This document shows positions 54,206 to 63,355 of a stretch of 64,000 bases of DNA, piece after piece; position 1 is the stretch's first letter, and each line of letters opens with the position of its first letter. Under the pieces are notes generated by a model. The model had not been told where the DNA came from. It ran no database searches and worked only from the letters and a program-made list of their open reading frames with translations. A program made the translations under genes and the position numbers. Origin of the DNA: Mycolicibacterium sp. HK-90 (lineage in GTDB: Bacteria > Actinomycetota > Actinomycetes > Mycobacteriales > Mycobacteriaceae); assembly GCF_030486405.1 (NCBI RefSeq), contig NZ_CP129613.1:6386001-6450000 (forward strand). Direction: 5' to 3'.

Positions 54206-54847
54206 GTGACCTTTCCCAGCGGCCCCTATCCTCAGGGATACCCCGAACAACCGGGCTTTTCGCAGCCGCCCGGTTTCCAAGCCCAGCCCCCGATCTACCA
54301 GCCCGGTTTCGGACAACAGCCGGGATATGCGCAACCGGGGTGGCCTCAGCAACCCGGCTACCCGGGCGGTTATCAACCGAAGCCGCCCGGCGGGCCGAGC
54401 GGTGCCACGGGAATCTTCGCCGGCATCCTGGCGCTGCTGGGCGGACTCATCGGCATCGTGTTTCTCGTTGTCGACGTGCTCGTCATGTGATTTGACCGTG
54501 AATTCGACACCATAGGCGCCGTCTTCGCTCTGTTCAGCCTCGCATTCGGATTGGCACAATTCATCGGAGCCATACTGCTGTGGCGACGCAAGATGATCGG
54601 GCGCCGGCTCGTCGTCGCCGGATGCGCGGTGGCGATCTTGCTTGGTGTGGTCGTTCTCGGCGACACGACTATCGGCATCTCAGGGGACCCCACACGTGAG
54701 CCCCTCGCGATCAGCATCGTCGTCGCCGTGGGCCTCGTCTTGCCGATCGTGACACTCGTGCTGGCGATGCTTCCATCGACCACCAAGTGGATCCGGGCGA
54801 AACAGAATGCGGTTGCGCCGCAGTACTACCCGCCCTACCCGGGCTGA
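54206..54847 (+). pseudogene. Membrane protein, paralog 3, with in-frame TGA
   Basis: From the GTG at 54206 a 94-codon segment with PGY-rich N-terminus and the first membrane helix ends at TGA 54488-54490. The same frame continues without another stop to 54847, encoding RRKMIGRRLVVAGCAVAIL and PIVTLVLAMLPSTTKWIRAKQN and a YYPPYPG tail, in register with paralog 1. Only the one nonsense codon interrupts it. It is therefore a recent pseudogene, a stop-codon readthrough gene or a sequencing error. Confidence 0.8.
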
Positions 54848-54878
54848 ACTTCCCGCGCCGCCGTGACGGAAGGTCCGC

Positions 54879-56528
54879 TCAGCCGGCCGACGGGACCGGC
54901 TCGGGATCCGGCTTCGGCTCGATCCGCACCCGGTCGGCGGACGGGCGCAGCCAGTCCGGCAGCCAACGCGGCGGGTTGTCGCCGGCTCCGTCGAACACCC
55001 CGCCGGTGGGATCGTCGACGCGGCCACCGTGACGGACCAGGTCCAGCTCCGGACGGTAGATCTGGCGAATGACCAACGTGCACAACACGATCACCGCAAG
55101 ATCGCGGAGCAATACGGTGGCGGTGAACCACTGTTCGGGTAGACCCTTGTTCTGTTCTCCGTACAGGTACAGCATGCGCGGCACCCAAACCAGCGCGTCG
55201 ATCGTCATCCACGCCAACAAGATTCGGCGATGAGGCAAGGCGAGCACCGCCAACGGCACCAGCCAGAGCGAGAACTGGGGGCTCCACACCTTGTTGGTCA
55301 GCAGGAACGCAGCCACCACCAGGAATGCCAACTGCGCCAACCGGGGCCGCTGTTTCGCGGTCAGCGCGATGTACCCGATCGCGATGCAGCAGGCCGCGAA
55401 CAACACCGCGGTAACCGTGTTGAGCACCGTCGGTGGTTCCCAGAAACCCAGATCCGGGTCGAACCCGCGCCAATCGGTGAACGACCTCACCACGTTGTAC
55501 AGCGAATCCATGTCGTCACCGCGACGGGTGTTGAGCCGGAAGAACTCTGACCAACCGCGTGGGAACAACACCATGATCGGCAGGTTGACCAACAACCAGG
55601 TCACCACCGCCGTCATCGCGGCCTTGCCGACCTCACGCAGCCGTCCGGTGCGCAGCCCGAGCAGTACCAGCGGAACGAACAGCAACAGCGGATACAGCTT
55701 GGCCGCCACGCCGATTCCGATCAGCGCCCCGGCCCACACCGGTTTTCGTCTGGCCCAGGCCAGCATCGCCCCGGCGGCGGAGGCCGTCGCCAGGGCGTCG
55801 AAGTTGGTGAACACCTGGAAGATCACGATCGGCGAGCCCGCCACCAGCGCGGCGTCCCACACCCGCCGGCCGGCCATTCGGGAGGTGGCCCAGATCGTGG
55901 CCAGCCAGGCCAGCGCCAAACCGAATGCGGCGATGTTGAAGAACATCACCACCTCGGCTACCACCGGCACCGACACCAGTTTGGTCACCGCGGTGTACGT
56001 CTTGGCCAGGGACATCGACACGTACTGGTACAGCCCGGTGAGCACCGGGTATTCCATGTAGCGGATCGCCGGGCTGCCGTCGTACTGCACGCGCGGCTTG
56101 CCGGTGGCGTCGTTCTCCACCCAGCTGGACTTGTACGGAAACTTGCCCTGGTTCAACAACTCTGCGGTGTAGAGGGGAACCGTGTCGGAGTAGCACAGCT
56201 CGTAATAGGCGCGGTTGTTCTCCCAGTTCGCCACCCGCTGCCCGGCAGTACCGGACCCGGTCGACTGGAGGCAGGCCGCCTTCGTCGAGTAGCCCAGCGC
56301 GAGGAAGACCACCGCGATCAGGAGCATCACCCGCAGCGGGGTCATGAAGCGCGCCCGGCCGATCAACGCATGGCGGCCGACGGGCCCGCCCACGGTCTGC
56401 GACAGCGCCTCGGCCAGCCGGTCGTTGCGGCTGGGGAGGTCGCGGTCGTCATCGCTCCGCTGGTCTGCTGCAGGCGGAGCCGGCGAATCCAGCTCTGTCA
56501 GTGGAGCCGGCGATACCCGATCCGTCAC
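54879..56528 (-). CDS. GT87-like membrane mannosyltransferase (Rv0051-like)
   Basis: This 549-residue protein has a cytoplasmic N-terminus of about 60 residues and then about 10-12 hydrophobic helices. An extracellular loop with Cys residues follows TM1 (ACLQSTGSGTAGQ) and a YMEYPVLTGLYQYVS segment lies near residue 160. It is the counterpart of Rv0051, a glycosyltransferase-family-87-like membrane protein of the polyprenol-phosphate-sugar-using class, and probably modifies lipoarabinomannan or another wall glycan. The GTG at 56528 overlaps the ponA1 stop codon by 4 bases, so the genes are coupled. Confidence 0.82.
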   Translation of the reverse strand: MTDRVSPAPLTELDSPAPPAADQRSDDDRDLPSRNDRLAEALSQTVGGPVGRHALIGRARFMTPLRVMLLIAVVFLALGYSTKAACLQSTGSGTAGQRVANWENNRAYYELCYSDTVPLYTAELLNQGKFPYKSSWVENDATGKPRVQYDGSPAIRYMEYPVLTGLYQYVSMSLAKTYTAVTKLVSVPVVAEVVMFFNIAAFGLALAWLATIWATSRMAGRRVWDAALVAGSPIVIFQVFTNFDALATASAAGAMLAWARRKPVWAGALIGIGVAAKLYPLLLFVPLVLLGLRTGRLREVGKAAMTAVVTWLLVNLPIMVLFPRGWSEFFRLNTRRGDDMDSLYNVVRSFTDWRGFDPDLGFWEPPTVLNTVTAVLFAACCIAIGYIALTAKQRPRLAQLAFLVVAAFLLTNKVWSPQFSLWLVPLAVLALPHRRILLAWMTIDALVWVPRMLYLYGEQNKGLPEQWFTATVLLRDLAVIVLCTLVIRQIYRPELDLVRHGGRVDDPTGGVFDGAGDNPPRWLPDWLRPSADRVRIEPKPDPEPVPSAG

Positions 56529-59053
56529 GGAGGCGGCGGTGGCACCGGGACGCCTGGGGCGCCGGGCACGACGGGAACTCCCGGCGGCGGTCCGATCGGC
56601 ACGGTCGTCGGAGGGCCGATCGGGATCGTAATGCCCGGGGCCACTTCGATGGTCGGCTGAATCACGGTCTCCGAGGGCATCACCGAGATCGGCGGGCCGG
56701 TCGGGGTCGTTCCGGGCGGGGGCGCGGCCGGTGCCTGCGGCACACCCGCATAGCCGCCGATCTCGGTCGGCTTCGGGAACGTCTCCTTGTCGGAGCCTTC
56801 CAGCGCGCCGTCCATCGTGGCTTTCCAGATGTCCGACGGCAGACCGGATCCGTAGACCGAACCGCCCGACGGGGTCTTCAACGGCTTCACGCCCTCGGTG
56901 GTACCCACCCACACCGCGGTTGAAAGCGACGGTGTGTAACCGACCATCCAGGCGTCACGATTGTCGCCCGTGTCGCCGAGCTGGTTGGTGCCCGTCTTGG
57001 CGGCCGACTGCCGTCCGCCGGCCAGGTTGTGCCCGCGCGAATAGCCCGCGATCGGTTGCATCGCCGACGAGACGTTGTCGGCGACTGCCTTGTCGATGCG
57101 CTGTTCACCGTTGTCCTGGCTGGAGGCGTCGAAGAGCACCTGGCCCGAGGAGTTCACCACCTTCTGCACGAAGTGCGGCTTGTGGTAGACGCCGGAGGCC
57201 GCGAGCGTGGCGTATGCCGAGGCCATGTCGATCACCCGGGACTGGTACTGGCCCAGCACCACACCGTTGTTGGGTGGCCCGCCCTGGCCGTCTTCGGACA
57301 GCGTGTGCTCGACGCCGGGGAAGCTCTCGGCCACGCCGGCATCGTGCGCGGCCTTCGCCACGTCCTCGGGACCGTTCTCGAGCTTGAGCATCAACCGGTA
57401 GTAGCTGGTGTTCAGCGACCGCTTGAGCGCTTCGGCGATCGAGCAGGTGCCGCAGCCTTCGCCTTCGACGTTGCTGATCTTGATGCCGTTGACCGTCAGG
57501 GGCCCACTGTCCACCTGGTAGCCCAGACCGATGCCCTGCTGCAGGGCAGCGACCAGAGCGAACACCTTGAACGACGAACCTGTCGGCAGACCGGCCTGGG
57601 CGAAGTCGAAGCCGTTGGCGTCTGAACCGCCGTAGTACGCCTTGACGGCGCCGTCGCGTGGATCGATCGAGACCACCGCGGTACGCATGTCGGGCTCTTG
57701 GCCGTCCATGTACTTCTCGACCGCCTCTTCGGCGGCCTGCTGGGCCTGCGGGTCGATCGTGGTGGTGACCTGCAGTCCCTCGGTGTTCAGCGCCTGCTCG
57801 CTGATGTCGAACAGGTCCAGCAGTTCCTTGGTGACCTGCCGCTCGATCAGACCGTTCGGGCCGGTGGTCTGGTTCTGCTGCCGGGCCAGGTCGGGCGGCA
57901 CGGTCGGCGGGAACACCTGCTGGGCACGCTCGTTGGCCGGCAGCGCGCCCATGTCGACCATGCCGTCGAGCACCCAGTTCCACCGTTCGGCGGCGCCTTC
58001 CGGATCCACCGCGGGGTCCAGCGTCGACGGGCGCTGGATCAGGGCCGCCATCAACGCGCCCTCGGCGACGGTGAGCTGCTCGACGGGCTTGTCGAAGTAC
58101 GCCTTGGCGGCCGCCGCGATCCCGTAGGAGCCGCGACCGAAGTAGATCATGTTCAGATACGCCTGCATCACAGCGTCTTTGGACCATTCGCTGGCCATCT
58201 TGGTGGAGATCACCAGTTCCTTGGCCTTGCGGATCAGACCACCGATGCCCGAGCGCTCGTCACCGACCAACGCGTTCTTGACGTACTGCTGCGTAATCGT
58301 CGATCCACCCTGCAGATCACCGCCCACCAGGTTGTTCTTGATCGCACGCAGCAGAGCGGTGAACGAGAAGCCCGGATTGGAGTAGAAGTCGCGATCCTCG
58401 GCAGCCATCACCGCGTCGCGCACGTGCACCGGGATCTGGTCGATGTTCACATCCACCCGGTTGCCCTCGGGAGGCACGATCTTGGCGATCTCACTGCCGT
58501 CGCTGGCCAGGATCGTCGAGACCTGCGCGGTGCGGATGTCACCGGGCTGCGGCACGTCGACGATGGCGTAGGCCATTCCGAACGTCACCAGCGGCAGCAG
58601 GATCATCGCCACCACCGCGGCGATCAGCCCGCGCCGGACCAGCTTCCAATTGATGTGGAACTGCCGAGCCCGCTTCGGCTCAGAATCCGACGGGCCGGAC
58701 GAACCCGGCCCGCGGCCGCCTCCCGAGCGCGGCGGGGGCGATTTCGGTGGAGGCGGCTTGGGCGGCGGAGTTCCGTCCATCGCGGCCTTGACGACGTCCA
58801 GCGGCGCCGGCCTGCCGTCGCGCACCGGAGGCAGGATCGCGGTGAGGCGGTCATCGGGCGGGACCGCAGATCGGGGACGACCCGTCGGCACGTTCTCGCG
58901 GGGCGTGGGCCCGTTGTCGCGCGGGCTGGGGCCGTTGTCGCGGACCGGCGGACGATTCTCCCGCGCCGGTGGCCGATTCTCGCGTGCGCCGAGGCGGTCA
59001 GCCGCACTACGGGCGTCGTTGGCTGACCGGCTATGGCGCCCTTCGCTATTCAC
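56525..59053 (-). CDS. ponA1: Bifunctional penicillin-binding protein PonA1
   Basis: This 842-residue class A PBP has a disordered, Pro/Arg-rich cytoplasmic tail (about 1-130), one transmembrane helix (RRGLIAAVVAMILLPLVTFG), a glycosyltransferase domain with the catalytic Glu in AAEDRDFYSNPGF and a transpeptidase domain with SSFK, a downstream S-x-N (SLN) and KTG (KTGTN) motifs. A Pro-rich C-terminal tail ends the protein. It builds and crosslinks peptidoglycan. The GTG at 59053 overlaps the DUF5318 gene by 8 bases. Confidence 0.95.
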   Translation of the reverse strand: MNSEGRHSRSANDARSAADRLGARENRPPARENRPPVRDNGPSPRDNGPTPRENVPTGRPRSAVPPDDRLTAILPPVRDGRPAPLDVVKAAMDGTPPPKPPPPKSPPPRSGGGRGPGSSGPSDSEPKRARQFHINWKLVRRGLIAAVVAMILLPLVTFGMAYAIVDVPQPGDIRTAQVSTILASDGSEIAKIVPPEGNRVDVNIDQIPVHVRDAVMAAEDRDFYSNPGFSFTALLRAIKNNLVGGDLQGGSTITQQYVKNALVGDERSGIGGLIRKAKELVISTKMASEWSKDAVMQAYLNMIYFGRGSYGIAAAAKAYFDKPVEQLTVAEGALMAALIQRPSTLDPAVDPEGAAERWNWVLDGMVDMGALPANERAQQVFPPTVPPDLARQQNQTTGPNGLIERQVTKELLDLFDISEQALNTEGLQVTTTIDPQAQQAAEEAVEKYMDGQEPDMRTAVVSIDPRDGAVKAYYGGSDANGFDFAQAGLPTGSSFKVFALVAALQQGIGLGYQVDSGPLTVNGIKISNVEGEGCGTCSIAEALKRSLNTSYYRLMLKLENGPEDVAKAAHDAGVAESFPGVEHTLSEDGQGGPPNNGVVLGQYQSRVIDMASAYATLAASGVYHKPHFVQKVVNSSGQVLFDASSQDNGEQRIDKAVADNVSSAMQPIAGYSRGHNLAGGRQSAAKTGTNQLGDTGDNRDAWMVGYTPSLSTAVWVGTTEGVKPLKTPSGGSVYGSGLPSDIWKATMDGALEGSDKETFPKPTEIGGYAGVPQAPAAPPPGTTPTGPPISVMPSETVIQPTIEVAPGITIPIGPPTTVPIGPPPGVPVVPGAPGVPVPPPPP

Positions 59054-59468
59054 TGGCCGTACGCGCGGACTTGCGCGTGGATCGGGTGCCACGGGCCTTC
59101 GGCGGCCGAGGCGCGCCGAGCACATATGACTTGACCAGATGATTCCAACTGCAGGTGCGGCATACCTCCACCACATGGACCGCGAACTCGTCGTAACGAG
59201 TTGCCAACATCACCAGCTCCTCCGCGGTGCGCGCCGAGCCCGAGACCGGGCCCAGATGATCACCGAATACCCACGACACCAGCGTGAGCTGCTCTTTACG
59301 GCAGATCGGACACATCACCGAACTTTGTTTGCCGTGGAATTTTGCAGCGCGCAGCAGGTACGGGTTGGCGTCACAGACCTCCGAGACGCCGGTGCGCCCC
59401 GAATAGACCTCAGCCAGCAGGGACCGCCGCCGAAGCGCGTAGTCCACCACCTGTCTCTGCAATCGCAC
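59046..59468 (-). CDS. DUF5318 zinc-ribbon protein (Rv0049-like)
   Basis: This 140-residue protein has two Cys pairs (CPICRKEQ near residue 53 and CRTCSWNH near 102) that probably bind one zinc ion. It starts RLQRQVVDYALRRRSLLAEV and ends in a basic tail. It is the counterpart of Rv0049. Its function is not known; the conserved linkage to ponA1 suggests a role in its regulation. The GTG at 59468 is the likely start. Confidence 0.82.
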   Translation of the reverse strand: MRLQRQVVDYALRRRSLLAEVYSGRTGVSEVCDANPYLLRAAKFHGKQSSVMCPICRKEQLTLVSWVFGDHLGPVSGSARTAEELVMLATRYDEFAVHVVEVCRTCSWNHLVKSYVLGAPRPPKARGTRSTRKSARTASE

Positions 59469-59537
59469 GATGACCAGAGTACGTCGACCCCCTGGACACC
59501 GAGGCGCGACCGCGTCACACCTCTTACGATCATCGGC

Positions 59538-60407
59538 GTGGCGACACGGCAGACCTCGACTACGCGGGCCAAAGACAGTGATCGCAATGACACCTGCAAG
59601 GTGCTCGACAATGCGCTCAGCGAAGGCCAGTTGTCGATGGAGGAACACCGCCAACGGGTGACGGCGGCCACCAACGCGACCACCCTGGGCGATCTGGCCG
59701 GCCTGGTCGACGATCTGCAGAACTCGAACGCACCCGTGCAACTGCCCGAGCTGTCCAAGCCCCGGCTGCCGCGCATGCCCCGGACACAGGGGCCCGGGTG
59801 GGGCCTGCGGCTGGCGATGGCGGTCGTCCTGGTCATCTTCGGGATCGGTATCGGATGGGGCCTGTACGGGAACACGTCGTCGCCGTTGAGTTTCAATCCC
59901 GACCCGGGGGCCGTGCCCGACGGCATCGACCCGGTGGTGCTGACCCCGCCGACCCAGCTGCAATCGCTCAACGGCGTCAAAGGGCTCTTCGAGCAGATGC
60001 GCCAGAAGTTCGGCGCCACCACCGGTTTCGAACTGCACATCGATCCCGATTCGGCCCTGCTGTACCGACCCGACCCGCAGGACAACCGTAAGAAGCTCTA
60101 TTACCGCTACACCGGCGGTTGGGGTGACCCCAGCACAGATCCGCGCAACGTCGAGAAGGACGATCGTCTCGTCGACCTCGCCGCCTTCGATTACGAGAAG
60201 GTCCTCGGCATCATGCGGGGCGCACCCGACACGCTCAACACCAAACGTGCCGACGTGAAGAGCACCTGGCTGCGGATCACCCCGTCCGAGGACCCGTCCA
60301 CTCCCGAAGCCATCAACGTCGCGGTGATCGTCAGCAGTGATTTCGGGGGCGGGAGCATCGACCTCTACCCCGACGGCACCGTCAAGAGCATGTACCGCAA
60401 CAACTGA
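59538..60407 (+). CDS. DUF1707-containing membrane protein (Rv0048c-like)
   Basis: This 289-residue protein has an N-terminal DUF1707 domain (DRNDTCKVLDNALSEGQLSMEEHRQRVTAA), one transmembrane helix (LRLAMAVVLVIFGIGIGWGLYG, about 90-112) and an extracytoplasmic C-terminal domain. DUF1707 is widespread in actinobacteria, and its function is not settled. The GTG at 59538 is the likely start. It is divergent from the DUF5318 gene. Confidence 0.82.
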   Translation: MATRQTSTTRAKDSDRNDTCKVLDNALSEGQLSMEEHRQRVTAATNATTLGDLAGLVDDLQNSNAPVQLPELSKPRLPRMPRTQGPGWGLRLAMAVVLVIFGIGIGWGLYGNTSSPLSFNPDPGAVPDGIDPVVLTPPTQLQSLNGVKGLFEQMRQKFGATTGFELHIDPDSALLYRPDPQDNRKKLYYRYTGGWGDPSTDPRNVEKDDRLVDLAAFDYEKVLGIMRGAPDTLNTKRADVKSTWLRITPSEDPSTPEAINVAVIVSSDFGGGSIDLYPDGTVKSMYRNN

Positions 60408-60579
60408 CGTCGGGCGGCGCCGCGATCGCGTGCTCCGAGCACGCCGTAGAACGCTCGTAGAACGCCCGCAGAACCGGCCAACACTTGGCACGCAATATAT
60501 CGGCGCGATACAGTTTGGCGAGGTGTTGATCCGTCGTAGCGATCAATTCCATCTGATCTGTCGAAAGGGGGTGATCTCG

Positions 60580-61125
60580 GTGCTGGAGCTCGCCATCCTG
60601 GGCCTCTTGCTCGAATCACCCATGCACGGCTACGAGCTGCGCAAGCGTTTGACGGGTCTGTTGGGGGCGTTCCGAGCGTTCTCGTATGGCTCGCTCTACC
60701 CGGCATTACGTCGCATGCAGGCCGACGGCCTGATCGTCGAGGACGCCGCACCCTTGGGACCGACCAAGGTGCGCCGGGCTCGTCGGGTGTACCAGCTGAC
60801 CGATGCCGGAAAGCAGCGATTCACCGAGCTGGTCGCCGACACGGGACCACAGAACTTCTCCGACGACGGGTTTGGTGTCCACCTCGCCTTCTTCAACCGC
60901 ACCCCGGCCGAGGCCAGGATGCGAATTCTGGAGGGGCGGCGTCGTCAGGTGGAAGAACGCCGGGAAGGTCTGCGTGAAGCCGTGGCGCGGGCCAGCAGTT
61001 CGTTCGACCGCTACACCCGTCAGCTTCACCAGCTGGGCCTGGAGTCCAGCGAACGAGAAGTGAAATGGCTCAACGAGTTGATCGCGGCCGAACGTACGGC
61101 GCAGGGGCGCCCAGAAAACATATGA
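60580..61125 (+). CDS. PadR-family regulator (Rv0047c-like)
   Basis: This 181-residue PadR has a winged helix ([23 protein letters not shown] at the start, [15 protein letters not shown]) and a C-terminal coiled-coil region. It lies directly before ino1 with a 59-base gap, as in M. tuberculosis (Rv0047c-Rv0046c), so it may control ino1. GAAAGGGGG precedes the GTG at 60580. Confidence 0.85.
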   Translation: MLELAILGLLLESPMHGYELRKRLTGLLGAFRAFSYGSLYPALRRMQADGLIVEDAAPLGPTKVRRARRVYQLTDAGKQRFTELVADTGPQNFSDDGFGVHLAFFNRTPAEARMRILEGRRRQVEERREGLREAVARASSSFDRYTRQLHQLGLESSEREVKWLNELIAAERTAQGRPENI

Positions 61126-61184
61126 GCACAGCTCCGTACGAGGCCCCCCAGGCCGAACACAAAGAACGAGTTAGGAGATCGTCC

Positions 61185-62276
61185 ATGTCTGAGCACTCAG
61201 GAGAAATCCGGGTCGCCATTGTCGGCGTCGGTAACTGCGCATCGTCCCTGGTCCAAGGCGTGCAGTATTACTACAACGCCGACGAGAACGCGGCTGTGCC
61301 GGGCCTGATGCACGTGAAGTTCGGCCCCTACCACGTGCGTGACGTGAAGTTCGTGGCCGCGTTCGACGTGGACGCCAAGAAGGTCGGCTTCGACCTGTCC
61401 GAGGCCATCTTCGCCTCCGAGAACAACACCATCAAGATCGCCGACGTGCCGCCGACCAACGTGACGGTGCAGCGCGGCCCGACCCTCGACGGCATCGGCA
61501 AGTACTACGCCGACACCATCGAGGTCTCCGACTTCGAGCCGGTCGACGTGGTCCAGGCCCTCAAGGACGCCAAGGTCGACGTGCTCGTCTCCTACCTGCC
61601 GGTGGGCTCCGAAGAGGCCGACAAGTTCTACGCCCAGTGCGCCATCGACGCCGGCGTGGCCTTCGTCAACGCCCTGCCCGTGTTCATCGCCTCCGACCCG
61701 GTGTGGGCCAAGAAGTTCGCCGACGCCGGTGTCCCGATCATCGGTGACGACATCAAGAGCCAGGTCGGCGCCACCATCACCCACCGCGTGATGGCCAAGC
61801 TGTTCGAGGACCGCGGCGTCACGCTGGACCGCACCTACCAGCTCAACGTCGGCGGCAACATGGACTTCCTGAACATGCTGGAGCGCTCGCGGCTGGAGTC
61901 CAAGAAGGTCTCCAAGACCCAGGCCGTCACCTCCAACCTGACCGGCTCGCTGGCCGGCAAGGTCGAGGACAAGAACGTCCACATCGGCCCGTCCGACCAC
62001 GTCGCGTGGCTCGACGACCGCAAGTGGGCCTACGTGCGCCTGGAAGGCCGCGCCTTCGGTGACGTGCCGCTGAACCTGGAATACAAGCTCGAGGTGTGGG
62101 ACTCGCCCAACTCGGCCGGTGTGATCATCGACGCGGTGCGTGCCGCCAAGATCGCCAAGGACCGCGGCATCGGCGGCCCCGTCGAGGCGGCCTCGGCCTA
62201 CCTGATGAAGAGCCCGCCGAAGCAGATCGCCGATGACGTCGCCCGCACCCAGCTGGAGACCTTCATTACTGGTTAG
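61185..62276 (+). CDS. ino1: Inositol-3-phosphate synthase
   Basis: This 363-residue enzyme converts glucose 6-phosphate to L-myo-inositol 1-phosphate with NAD. It has the Rossmann motif [12 protein letters not shown] near residue 13, a [14 protein letters not shown] segment near residue 190 and [11 protein letters not shown] near residue 222, all strongly conserved with the M. tuberculosis Ino1. Its product feeds mycothiol, phosphatidylinositol, PIMs and LAM. AGGAG precedes the ATG at 61185. A long hairpin follows 6 bases after the stop codon. Confidence 0.98.
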   Translation: MSEHSGEIRVAIVGVGNCASSLVQGVQYYYNADENAAVPGLMHVKFGPYHVRDVKFVAAFDVDAKKVGFDLSEAIFASENNTIKIADVPPTNVTVQRGPTLDGIGKYYADTIEVSDFEPVDVVQALKDAKVDVLVSYLPVGSEEADKFYAQCAIDAGVAFVNALPVFIASDPVWAKKFADAGVPIIGDDIKSQVGATITHRVMAKLFEDRGVTLDRTYQLNVGGNMDFLNMLERSRLESKKVSKTQAVTSNLTGSLAGKVEDKNVHIGPSDHVAWLDDRKWAYVRLEGRAFGDVPLNLEYKLEVWDSPNSAGVIIDAVRAAKIAKDRGIGGPVEAASAYLMKSPPKQIADDVARTQLETFITG

Positions 62277-62282
62277 CGTTTC

Positions 62283-62335
62283 ACTCTGCGCCCAGGGCGT
62301 GTGCTTCTCGCACAACTACGCCCTGGGCGCAGAGT
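62283..62335 (+). terminator. 18-bp perfect stem terminator after ino1
   Basis: ACTCTGCGCCCAGGGCGT (62283-62300) and its complement (62318-62335) are exact. An inner GTGC/GCAC pair (62301-62304 and 62310-62313) forms a second hairpin. CGTTTT follows. It is close to the stop codon of ino1 and is likely an intrinsic-type terminator. Confidence 0.85.
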
Positions 62336-62359
62336 CGTTTTGGAAGTAAGGTCCGGCGT

Positions 62360-63253
62360 GTGGTTGCCGACGAAGATCTCATTGGCCTTGACGAGTTCGG
62401 GCTCCTTGACGAGAACGCCGAACAGATCGGCGTGAAAGGCCCGGTTCCGCCGGTCGAGCGCATCGAGCAGGGGCCGATCAGCGCGCTGAAGTTCGGCACG
62501 GATGCACCGCGGGTGGTGTTCCTGCACGGCGGCGGCCAGAACGCCCACACCTGGGACACCGTGATCCTGGGACTCGGCGAGCCCGCCCTGGCGGTCGACC
62601 TGCCCGGCCACGGCCGCTCCGCCTGGCGCGAGGACGGCGACTACGGACCCAAACTCAATGCGGCAAGCCTGATCCCGGTGCTCGAAACCCACGCCCCCGC
62701 CCCGCGATTGGTGGTCGGCATGTCACTGGGCGGGCTGACCGCGCTGCGGATCGCGGCGACCGAACCTCGGCTGGTGCCCGAACTCGCGCTCGTCGACGTC
62801 ACCCCGTCGGCACCCGAACGCCACAACGAGATGACCAAGGCCCAGATGGGCACCGTGGCCCTGGTACAGGAGCACCGCACCTTCCCGACGTTTCAGGCGA
62901 TGCTCGACGTGACCATTGCCGCGGCTCCGCATCGGGACCGGAATTCGTTGCGGCGCGGTGTCTTCCACAATTCCAAGCAGCTCGAGGACGGCACCTGGAC
63001 CTGGCGGTACGACTCGTTCCGCAAGGGTGACGGGTTCGAGGGGCTGTGGGACGACGTCCCGTCGATCACCATGCCCACCACCCTGATCCGCGGCGCCAAC
63101 TCGTTCTTCGTCAACGACGAGGACGCCGAGACGTTCTCCAGAACCGCACCCGGCTTTCGGCGCACCCATGTCGTCGCCGACTCCGGCCACTCCGTGCAGG
63201 GCGATCAGCCGGCCAAGCTCGTGGAGATCCTGCGCGGCATTCTCGGTAGCTAG
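62360..63253 (+). CDS. Alpha/beta-hydrolase esterase (Rv0045c-like)
   Basis: This 297-residue hydrolase has the oxyanion motif HGGGQ, nucleophile Ser122 in GMSLGG and a C-terminal His in DSGHSVQGDQP. It is the counterpart of Rv0045c, an esterase adjacent to ino1 in M. tuberculosis. It probably hydrolyses short or medium-chain esters. The GTG at 62360 is 25 bases after the terminator. Confidence 0.88.
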   Translation: MVADEDLIGLDEFGLLDENAEQIGVKGPVPPVERIEQGPISALKFGTDAPRVVFLHGGGQNAHTWDTVILGLGEPALAVDLPGHGRSAWREDGDYGPKLNAASLIPVLETHAPAPRLVVGMSLGGLTALRIAATEPRLVPELALVDVTPSAPERHNEMTKAQMGTVALVQEHRTFPTFQAMLDVTIAAAPHRDRNSLRRGVFHNSKQLEDGTWTWRYDSFRKGDGFEGLWDDVPSITMPTTLIRGANSFFVNDEDAETFSRTAPGFRRTHVVADSGHSVQGDQPAKLVEILRGILGS

Positions 63254-63355
63254 CAGGTCGCCTGCTGTTAACCCGCTGCTAGCTCAGCTCCCGTAGGTTT
63301 CCGCCAGTCCGGCCGCTCAGCCCGCGGCCGGTGTCTGGTGGAAGGATCTGTGCGG

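Noticed and set aside
56529..56912. Longer N-terminus of the glycosyltransferase gene reaching 56912
   Set aside because: This part is antisense-like low-complexity reading over the ponA1 C-terminal coding region; the GTG at 56528 with GTGA overlap is the normal start.
61065..61184. Longer N-terminus for Ino1 starting at 61122
   Set aside because: The ATG at 61185 has AGGAG at proper distance and gives the N-terminus seen in M. tuberculosis Ino1.
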